From an uncultured Prevotella sp. (lineage in GTDB: Bacteria > Bacteroidota > Bacteroidia > Bacteroidales > Bacteroidaceae): 11,277 nt of DNA. Location of the stretch: the NCBI GenBank assembly GCA_958369755.1, contig CATXJC010000053.1:1-11277 (forward strand), in the 5' to 3' direction. The notes under the pieces are model-generated. The model was not told where the DNA came from. It ran no database searches and was given only the letters and a program-made list of their open reading frames with translations. Position numbers and translations under genes: made by a program. Positions 5,726 to 11,277 of this stretch are shown in pieces. Each line of letters starts with the position of its first letter. Positions within the stretch are counted from its first letter, which is position 1.

Positions 5726-8700
5726 CTAATTGATCTGATAGCTCATCTTAGGATGCTGCTCGATATACTGGATGAGGGCATGGCCCACACCCACCGTATG
5801 TTCACGGGCACGCATCAGCAGATAGGTATTGCTGTCTACATCATGTATCTGGAAAAAGAGCTGCGCCTTGCCCTCGTCATTCTCCAGAATAGTCTGCAGG
5901 TCGCTGACCATCGTTTCATCTATCGCATCGCTCTCCACATTGATGGTGAAGCGGTCGATGCGGTTCTCCTTGACCGTCTGCAGATACTCTACATTGCCTA
6001 TCTGGAAATCGAGATAGTTGGCATTGCCGTAACGGGAAACGCACTTGGCGGTGATGTAGATGGTGCTGCCTTCAACCATGATGCCGCGCCACTTGCCCCA
6101 GTCTTCGCCAAAGAGAGCCAGCTCGCCTGAACCCTCAAAGTCTTCGAGCGTAACGAAACCGCACGGCTTGCCCGTCTTGGTAAACTTCGACTTCACACCC
6201 GTGATGATGCCGCCCAGCACCACATCCTCCTTCTTTGCCAGCTCCTGCTTGTCGCCCAGTTCAGAACAATGGGTATTGCAGAGGGAGTTGAGGATGATGC
6301 TGTACTCATCGAGCGGATGGGCAGAAAGATAGATACCCACAAGCTCGCGCTCACGGTTCAGACGTTCGATGGTGCTCCAGCTCTCTGCATCAGGAATAGG
6401 CGGCGTAGCTATCTCTATCGCCTCGGTACCGCCAAAGAGTGAGTTGGCTGCCTCGTGCTGCTCCTGCTGGAAGAGCTGACCGTAGCGCACCAGCGTATCG
6501 AGGAAGGTTTCGCCCTTGTTGTTCTTGCCGAAGAACTGTTCGCGACGGATGCCGAAACTGTCGAAACCGCCACTCAGCGCCAAGGTTTCGAAAGCCTTGC
6601 GGTTCACGCTGGAGTAATCTACACGCTCGGCAAAATCGAAGATGGTTTTATAAGGTCCGTTCTTCAGTCGCTCTGCCACGATGGCATCGGCTGCCGGAGC
6701 ACCCATACCCTTGATGGCTGAAAGACCGAAACGTATCTCTCCATGCTCGTTCACACCGAACACGCGGTAACTCTCGTTCACATCCGGACCCAAGGTCTTG
6801 ATGCCCATAGACTGGCACTCCTCCATCAGCTTGGTGATTTCGGTAATCTGTGCAAAGCGTCGGGTCATCAGCGCCGCCATATATTCGGCAGGATAGTGCG
6901 CCTTGAGATAGGCAGTCTGGTAGGCTACCCACGAATAACAGGTGGCATGAGACTTGTTGAAGGCGTAGGAAGCAAACTTCTCCCAGTCGCCCCATATCTT
7001 CTCCAGCACCTTCGGGTCGTGGCCGTTCTCCTGTCCCTGCTTGATAAACTTAGGCTTCATCGCATCTACGATGGCCTTTTTCTTCTTACCCATCGCCTTA
7101 CGCAGCGCATCTGACTCGCCTCGGGTGAAGCTCGCCAACTGACGGGAAAGAAGCATCACCTGCTCCTGATAGACCGTAATGCCGTAGGTATCCTTCAGAT
7201 ACTTCTCCATACACGGGATATCGTAGGTAATCGCCTGCTTGCCGTTCTTGCGGGCAATGAAATCAGGGATATAATCCATAGGTCCCGGACGGTAGAGGGC
7301 GTTCATGGCGATGAGGTCCTCGAATACCGTAGGCTTCAGCTCACGGAGATACTTCTGCATACCCGGCGACTCGAACTGGAAGGTTCCGATGGTCTGACCG
7401 CGCTGATAGAGCTGATAGGTCAGCTCGTCATCGATAGGGATGGTATCGAGGTCAACGACATCGCCCGTAGTCTGCTTGATAACCTTGCATGCCTCCTTCA
7501 TCTCGGAGAGGGTCTTCAAGCCCAGGAAGTCCATCTTAATCAGACCGGTGGTCTCGATGACATGGCCGTCGTACTGCGTTACCGCCGTCTTCAGTCCCGG
7601 GAAATCAGGGTCATCGGCAGTAGATACAGGCACCCAGTTGCTGATAGGGTCGCGGCAGATGATGAATCCGCAGGCATGGATACCCGTGCCTCGGATGGTT
7701 CCCTCGAGCATCTTGGCATACTTGATGGTATTGCTCTCGCGGGGATCGTTGGAGAACTCTGCCTCGCGCAGCTCTGGGGTATATTTGATGGCATTGGTCA
7801 GGTTCATCTTGGCACCATCAGGCAAACGGTCTGGGATAGCCTTGCAGAGTGCATTCGCCTTATCCAACGGCAACTTCTCTACACGCGCCACGTCCTTGAT
7901 GGAGTTCTTCGTGGCCATGGAACCATAGGTAATGATATGGGCACAGTTCTCATGACCGTACTTATCCATTACCCATCTCAGCACCTTGCCTCGGCCGTCA
8001 TCATCAAAGTCGGTATCAATATCCGGAAGGTTCACACGGTCAGGGTTCAGGAAACGCTCAAACAGGAGGTCGTACTTCAATGGGTCAATCTTGGTAATGC
8101 CCAAGCAGTAAGCCACCACCGAACCTGCCGCAGATCCACGTCCCGGGCCCACCATCACGCCGAGTTCCTCGCGCGCTGCCCTGATGAAGTCTGACACGAT
8201 GAGGAAGTAGCCCGGGAAACCCATGGTCTTCATCACGTGGAGCTCGAAGTTTACGTGCTCGTCTACATTCTCGGGCAGCGGGTCGCCATAAAGCTTTTTG
8301 GCTCCCTCGTAGGCAAGATGGCGCAGATATTCTGCCTCAAACTTGATACGGTATATCTTATCGTAACCGCCCAATCGGTCGATTACCTTCTGACCTTCCT
8401 CAGGTGGCAGCGGGTTCTTGCCGTTCTCATCAGTGGTAAACTCCTTGTAGAGGTCTTCTTCTGATACCTTCTGGCGCAACTGCTCCTCGGTACCGAAACT
8501 CTCAGGAATCGGGAAGAAAGGCATGATAGGACCATGGTCGATGCTGTAGATTTCTACCTTATCTAATACTTCGAGGGTATTGGAAAGCGCTTCGGGAATA
8601 TCCGAGAACACATCGTTCATCTCCTGGCGGGTCTTGAACCATTCCTGCTTGGAATAGCGCATACGGTTAGGGTCGTCGAGATCCTTGCCGGTAGCGATAC

Positions 8701-9436
8701 AGAGCAGATGGTCGTGGGCCTCGGCAGTCTCCTTATCCTCGAAGTGGCAGTCGTTGGTGCACACCAGTTTGATGTTAAACTCCCTTGCCATCTTGATAAG
8801 TTCCTTGTTGGCACGCTGCTGCAACTCGTAAGCCTCGCGGTTGGCAAGCAGACTTGGGTCATCGGGCACTTTATGGCGCTGGAGCTCGAGATAGTAATCA
8901 TCGCCAAAGAGGTTGTGGTACCACTGGCAAGCCTCGCGGGCTCCTTCCAGGTCACCATGCAGAATCTTGGATGGCACCTCGCCTGCAATACATGCCGAAC
9001 AGACGATGAGGTCTTCGTGATACTTCTCCAGATCGGCACGGTCGGTTCGTGGGCGCATGTAGTAACCATCCACCCACGAATTGCTCACCAGCTTGATGAG
9101 GTTCTTGTATCCATTATAATTCTTGGCAAGTACAATGAGGTGATAACCGCTCATATCGCCCTTATCCTTCTCTCGGTCGGCTTTGGTTCGGCGTGCCACA
9201 TACATCTCGCAGCCTATGATAGGCTTGAAAGGTTCGAGTCCCTCCTTCTTGCGGTCTTTATTAATCTTGCCGCAATAGTCGGTGAGTTCCTTGATGCCGA
9301 ACATCACACCGTGGTCGGTTACCGCCATACCCTTCATGCCGTCCTTGATGGCCTTATCTACCAGATGCGGTATCTTCGACTGGCCGTCGAGGATGGAGTA
9401 TTGGGTGTGTACATGCAAATGAACAAAATCTTCCAT
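5726..9436 (-). CDS. dnaE: DNA polymerase III alpha subunit
   Basis: A 1236-residue DnaE-type replicative polymerase. The N-terminal PHP domain (1 to about 270) begins FVHLHVHTQYSILDG and retains every expected metal ligand (H8, H10, D17, H42, E77, H99, C149, D229, H231). The palm has GPGRGSAAGS and the catalytic aspartates D474 and D476 in PDIDTDFDDDGR, with the third at D636 in KMDFLGL. The finger and helix-hairpin-helix regions follow. A sliding-clamp-binding motif fits NSLFGG (S999-F1001). An OB-fold begins near VVLGGIITGVKSKF (about 1070). The gene is complete, with its ATG 28 bases downstream of a consensus Bacteroidota -7 box. It carries out chromosome replication in the replisome with the clamp, clamp loader and helicase. 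trxA follows after 37 bases. Confidence 0.98.
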   Translation of the reverse strand: MEDFVHLHVHTQYSILDGQSKIPHLVDKAIKDGMKGMAVTDHGVMFGIKELTDYCGKINKDRKKEGLEPFKPIIGCEMYVARRTKADREKDKGDMSGYHLIVLAKNYNGYKNLIKLVSNSWVDGYYMRPRTDRADLEKYHEDLIVCSACIAGEVPSKILHGDLEGAREACQWYHNLFGDDYYLELQRHKVPDDPSLLANREAYELQQRANKELIKMAREFNIKLVCTNDCHFEDKETAEAHDHLLCIATGKDLDDPNRMRYSKQEWFKTRQEMNDVFSDIPEALSNTLEVLDKVEIYSIDHGPIMPFFPIPESFGTEEQLRQKVSEEDLYKEFTTDENGKNPLPPEEGQKVIDRLGGYDKIYRIKFEAEYLRHLAYEGAKKLYGDPLPENVDEHVNFELHVMKTMGFPGYFLIVSDFIRAAREELGVMVGPGRGSAAGSVVAYCLGITKIDPLKYDLLFERFLNPDRVNLPDIDTDFDDDGRGKVLRWVMDKYGHENCAHIITYGSMATKNSIKDVARVEKLPLDKANALCKAIPDRLPDGAKMNLTNAIKYTPELREAEFSNDPRESNTIKYAKMLEGTIRGTGIHACGFIICRDPISNWVPVSTADDPDFPGLKTAVTQYDGHVIETTGLIKMDFLGLKTLSEMKEACKVIKQTTGDVVDLDTIPIDDELTYQLYQRGQTIGTFQFESPGMQKYLRELKPTVFEDLIAMNALYRPGPMDYIPDFIARKNGKQAITYDIPCMEKYLKDTYGITVYQEQVMLLSRQLASFTRGESDALRKAMGKKKKAIVDAMKPKFIKQGQENGHDPKVLEKIWGDWEKFASYAFNKSHATCYSWVAYQTAYLKAHYPAEYMAALMTRRFAQITEITKLMEECQSMGIKTLGPDVNESYRVFGVNEHGEIRFGLSAIKGMGAPAADAIVAERLKNGPYKTIFDFAERVDYSSVNRKAFETLALSGGFDSFGIRREQFFGKNNKGETFLDTLVRYGQLFQQEQHEAANSLFGGTEAIEIATPPIPDAESWSTIERLNRERELVGIYLSAHPLDEYSIILNSLCNTHCSELGDKQELAKKEDVVLGGIITGVKSKFTKTGKPCGFVTLEDFEGSGELALFGEDWGKWRGIMVEGSTIYITAKCVSRYGNANYLDFQIGNVEYLQTVKENRIDRFTINVESDAIDETMVSDLQTILENDEGKAQLFFQIHDVDSNTYLLMRAREHTVGVGHALIQYIEQHPKMSYQIN

Positions 9437-9464
9437 TATCTGTTTAAAATTCGAATTTTGACAA

Positions 9465-9496
9465 CAAAGTTACGGCGAAATATTGAAAAAGCCAAA
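9465..9496 (-). promoter_or_regulatory. dnaE promoter, Bacteroidota consensus
   Basis: Read on the minus strand, TTTG (9496-9493), 20 bases, then TAACTTTG (9472-9465) is an exact match to the Bacteroidota housekeeping promoter TTTG-N19-21-TAnnTTTG. It lies 28 bases before the dnaE ATG. The -33 box falls inside the first copy of the direct repeat at 9475-9532. Confidence 0.85.
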
Positions 9497-9532
9497 AGAA
9501 ATATGCGAAAATATTGAAAAAGGTAAAAGAAA
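9475..9532. repeat. imperfect direct repeat between dnaE and psd promoters
   Basis: Two near-identical units, 9475-9501 (27 bases) and 9505-9532 (28 bases), share GCGAAA, then TATTGAAAAAG and AAAAGAAA. They differ by one extra A and by CC versus GT. The repeat period is 30 bases, close to three helical turns. Copy 1 covers the dnaE -33 box; copy 2 ends 11 bases before the psd -33 box. It may be a duplicated protein-binding site or a simple A-rich duplication. Confidence 0.8.
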
Positions 9533-9543
9533 CCCACAAAAAA

Positions 9544-9575
9544 TTTGCAAAAGTGATAAAAATGACGTACCTTTG
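9544..9575 (+). promoter_or_regulatory. psd-pssA promoter, Bacteroidota consensus
   Basis: TTTG (9544-9547), 20 bases, then TACCTTTG (9568-9575) matches the consensus exactly. It lies 26 bases before the psd ATG, giving a short leader, and probably drives psd and pssA together. Confidence 0.87.
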
Positions 9576-9601
9576 CACCAATAAAAACTTAATCCTAATA
9601 T

Positions 9602-10294
9602 ATGGGACAGAAAATAAAGAAATTAAAAAAGATAAGATTGCACCGCGAAGGTACCGATCAGCTGGTAACCGGAGCGATAGCGTTAGTAGCCATTGCGGCT
9701 ATATTGTGGACAACCTTAGACAACAAGATTCCGTTCTGGGCTTTTGTTGTTGTGTTCGGTACGGTCTATGGTATCGTGCTCAACTTCTACCGTTGTCCTA
9801 TCAGATACCTCAACGAAGAGGATACTTCGAAACTGGTAGTAGCACCAGCCGACGGAAAGATTGTGGTGATAGAAGAGGTGGAGAATGCTCCCTACTTCGG
9901 TGACCGCCGCCTGATGATTTCCATCTTCATGAGCCTCTGGAATGTTCATGCCAACTGGTTCCCGGTGGATGGTAAGGTGAAATTCGTGAAGCATGTGGAC
10001 GGCAACTACCACAAGGCATGGCTGCCTAAGGCTAGCGAGGAAAACGAGCATGCCGACGTGATGATTACCACACCTGAGGGAGTGGATGTACTCTGCCGAC
10101 AGATTGCCGGTGCAGTAGCACGCCGCATCGTAACCTATGCCAAGGAAGGGGAAGAATGCTTCATCGACGAGCACCTGGGATTCATCAAACTGGGTTCACG
10201 CGTGGATGTCTACCTGCCTGTAGGTACAGAAGTATGCGTAAAGATGGGACAGTCAACTACGGGCGACCAGACCATCATCGCTAAATTGAAATAA
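9602..10294 (+). CDS. psd: phosphatidylserine decarboxylase proenzyme
   Basis: A 230-residue short-form (PSD-A type) decarboxylase. Two membrane segments lie at about 19-35 and 42-59, then LNFYRCPIR, the family motif VVAPADGKIVVIEE, and SIFMSLWNVHANWFPVDG. The self-cleavage site is LGS in FIKLGSRVDVYLP: cleavage between G198 and S199 would leave a 198-residue beta chain and a 32-residue alpha chain whose N-terminal serine becomes the pyruvoyl cofactor. It converts phosphatidylserine to phosphatidylethanolamine at the inner membrane. The start fits the short leader after a consensus promoter. pssA, which makes its substrate, follows 71 bases later, so the pair covers both steps of the pathway from CDP-diacylglycerol and serine. 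Confidence 0.96.
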   Translation: MGQKIKKLKKIRLHREGTDQLVTGAIALVAIAAILWTTLDNKIPFWAFVVVFGTVYGIVLNFYRCPIRYLNEEDTSKLVVAPADGKIVVIEEVENAPYFGDRRLMISIFMSLWNVHANWFPVDGKVKFVKHVDGNYHKAWLPKASEENEHADVMITTPEGVDVLCRQIAGAVARRIVTYAKEGEECFIDEHLGFIKLGSRVDVYLPVGTEVCVKMGQSTTGDQTIIAKLK

Positions 10295-10304
10295 CATATT
10301 GACA

Positions 10305-10347
10305 GATAGAGGGCAAGCCGGAACATACTTCCGGCTTTCACTCTATC
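10305..10347. other. long hairpin between psd and pssA
   Basis: GATAGAG (10305-10311) pairs with CTCTATC (10341-10347), and AAGCCGGAA (10315-10323) pairs with TTCCGGCTT (10329-10337) around a CATAC loop. A 3x3 internal loop (GGC/TCA) separates the two stems. It fills most of the 71-base gap and ends 18 bases before the pssA ATG. No T run follows, so it is not a standard terminator. It may act as an mRNA processing or stability element, or adjust the psd:pssA ratio. Confidence 0.85.
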
Positions 10348-10365
10348 ATAATATACTGGAAAAAA

Positions 10366-11097
10366 ATGAGTATCAAGAAACATATTCCAAACACGATAAC
10401 CTGCTGCAACCTGGTTTCGGGCTGCATCGCAACATCGTTTGCCTTCGGCGGAAACCCAAAGATGGCATTGTTATGGATTATCATCGGAGCCGTATTCGAC
10501 TTCTTTGACGGCATGAGCGCCCGCCTGCTGCACGTTTCATCGCCAATAGGCAAGGAGCTCGATTCACTGGCAGATGACGTAACCTTCGGTGTGGCTCCTG
10601 CCACCATCGTATTCTCACAACTCTTTGTGATGGAATATCCGGGTTTTCTGGAGCCTTTGCGCCCATGGCTGCCTTACGCAGCCTTCATCATCGCAGCCTT
10701 CTCGGCATTGCGACTGGCTAAGTTTAATCTTGATGAGCGCCAGACTACCTCTTTCATCGGTGTTCCTACACCAGCCAACGCCCTGTTCTGGGGTTCGCTG
10801 ATTGTGTTCAATCCAAGCTGGCTCGAAGGATATTCATGGTCGGTATTCATCATTCTGGCTCTGATTCTCATCACCAGCTATCTGCTGGTTTGCGAGATGC
10901 CTCTTTTCGCCTTGAAATTCAAGCAGTGGGGTTTCAAGGGCAATGAGGTGAAATATGGCTTTGCCGCGCTCACCATCATCATCCTCGCTACTTCGGTAGC
11001 ACTCGATGGTCTGACCGGTTTCCTCACCGGCTGGTGGCTTGTCATCGTGGCATACGTCATCATCTCGGCGATTATTTATCTGAAGAAGACGAAATAG
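10366..11097 (+). CDS. pssA: CDP-diacylglycerol-serine O-phosphatidyltransferase
   Basis: A 243-residue multi-spanning membrane enzyme of the CDP-alcohol phosphatidyltransferase family. The signature D-xx-DG-xx-AR-x8-G-xxx-D-xxx-D is exact: D45, D48, G49, A52, R53, G62, D66, D70. The N-terminus (IPNTITCCNLVSGC) and the following DDVTFGVAPA are typical of type II PssA. It makes phosphatidylserine and CMP from CDP-diacylglycerol and serine at the inner membrane; Psd, encoded just upstream, then decarboxylates the product. Several hydrophobic segments run to the C-terminus, which ends in a basic YLKKTK. It is probably transcribed with psd, since no promoter consensus is seen in the gap. It is followed after 45 bases by a hairpin terminator. 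Confidence 0.95.
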   Translation: MSIKKHIPNTITCCNLVSGCIATSFAFGGNPKMALLWIIIGAVFDFFDGMSARLLHVSSPIGKELDSLADDVTFGVAPATIVFSQLFVMEYPGFLEPLRPWLPYAAFIIAAFSALRLAKFNLDERQTTSFIGVPTPANALFWGSLIVFNPSWLEGYSWSVFIILALILITSYLLVCEMPLFALKFKQWGFKGNEVKYGFAALTIIILATSVALDGLTGFLTGWWLVIVAYVIISAIIYLKKTK

Positions 11098-11142
11098 AAG
11101 AAATCTCCTTTATTGGGATATTTAGGTAGATTGTTAACTGAA

Positions 11143-11182
11143 AAATGCGGCTAGATGTGAATCCAGTCGCATTTGTTTTTTT
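11143..11182. terminator. two-way intrinsic terminator between pssA and pyrH
   Basis: AAATGCGGCT (11143-11152) pairs with AGTCGCATTT (11165-11174) with one G-T wobble. The stem extends inward as GAT/ATC past an A-C mismatch, around a GTGA loop. Seven T's follow on the plus strand (11176-11182). On the minus strand the stem is followed by U's from the A's at 11141-11145. It ends pssA and, in the other direction, pyrH. Confidence 0.9.
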
Positions 11183-11200
11183 CTTCCTGTTGAGAGAAGT

Positions 11201-11277
11201 TTAGTTGTGTACGAGCGTACCGATCTCCTCTCCATCCATCACCTTCTTGAGGTTACCTACAACATCCATATTGAACA
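11201..11277 (-). CDS. pyrH: UMP kinase, C-terminal fragment
   Basis: The window ends inside this gene; only the last 25 codons and the stop are present (TAA, read from 11203 to 11201). The peptide FNMDVVGNLKKVMDGEEIGT, then LVHN, matches the C-terminal end of bacterial UMP kinase (PyrH), in which a strand with FN(M/L) is followed by a helix and GT(L/V)V. PyrH makes UDP from UMP and ATP in the cytoplasm and belongs to the amino acid kinase fold. The catalytic part is outside the window, so the call rests on a short but characteristic tail. It converges with pssA, and the two share the terminator between them. Confidence 0.82.
   Translation of the reverse strand, partial: FNMDVVGNLKKVMDGEEIGTLVHN

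Noticed and set aside
8708..9517. 269-codon plus-strand frame opposite the dnaE 5' end
   Set aside because: It is the mirror of the PHP domain coding sequence, and its tail crosses the dnaE promoter; no recognisable domain.
1..11277. Defence island, CRISPR array, mobile element or biosynthetic cluster
   Set aside because: No spaced direct repeats, transposase, integrase, terminal inverted repeats, or toxin-antitoxin pair were found; the PglZ domain belongs to a PorX-type regulator, not to a BREX phage-defence locus, since no other BREX gene is present.

Overview
The window looks like chromosomal DNA of a Bacteroidota bacterium, most likely Bacteroidales and plausibly Prevotellaceae (Prevotella/Segatella). 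The reasons are moderate GC content, promoters of the Bacteroidota type (TTTG, about 20 bases, TAnnTTTG), AT-rich leaders without strong Shine-Dalgarno sequences, and gene families typical of that phylum: a SprE/PorW-like TPR protein, a PorX-type receiver-PglZ protein and a two-gene LysO. There is no sign of a phage, insertion sequence, CRISPR array, tRNA or rRNA. Most of the window is core housekeeping.

Layout: (1) 1-1913 (+) is the 3' part of a SprE/PorW-like TPR protein; its start lies left of the window. (2) 2044-2954 (-) is a translationally coupled gene pair that together resembles one LysO lysine exporter. (3) 2955-3269 is a 315-bp divergent intergenic region. (4) 3270-5284 (+) holds a PorX-type response regulator with an alkaline-phosphatase-fold (PglZ) output domain, followed by tsaE for tRNA t6A synthesis. 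(5) 5308-5352 is a strong two-way terminator. (6) 9436-5374 (-) is dnaE followed by trxA. (7) 9437-9601 is a divergent promoter region with a clear promoter for each side and an imperfect 27/28-bp direct repeat between the promoter cores. (8) 9602-11097 (+) is psd followed by pssA, the two steps of phosphatidylethanolamine synthesis, with a long hairpin between them. (9) 11143-11182 is a second two-way terminator, and the window ends in the C-terminus of pyrH (UMP kinase) on the minus strand.

Functionally, the right half combines replication (DnaE), redox (thioredoxin), membrane lipid (Psd, PssA) and nucleotide (PyrH) functions. The left half holds two proteins related to the type IX secretion/gliding machinery: PorW/SprE (component) and PorX (regulator). 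They lie about 1.4 kb apart with the lysO pair between them. I do not see a convincing wholly new system. The items most worth checking are the PorW-PorX proximity, the split LysO, the duplicated element in the dnaE/psd promoter region and the psd-pssA intercistronic hairpin.
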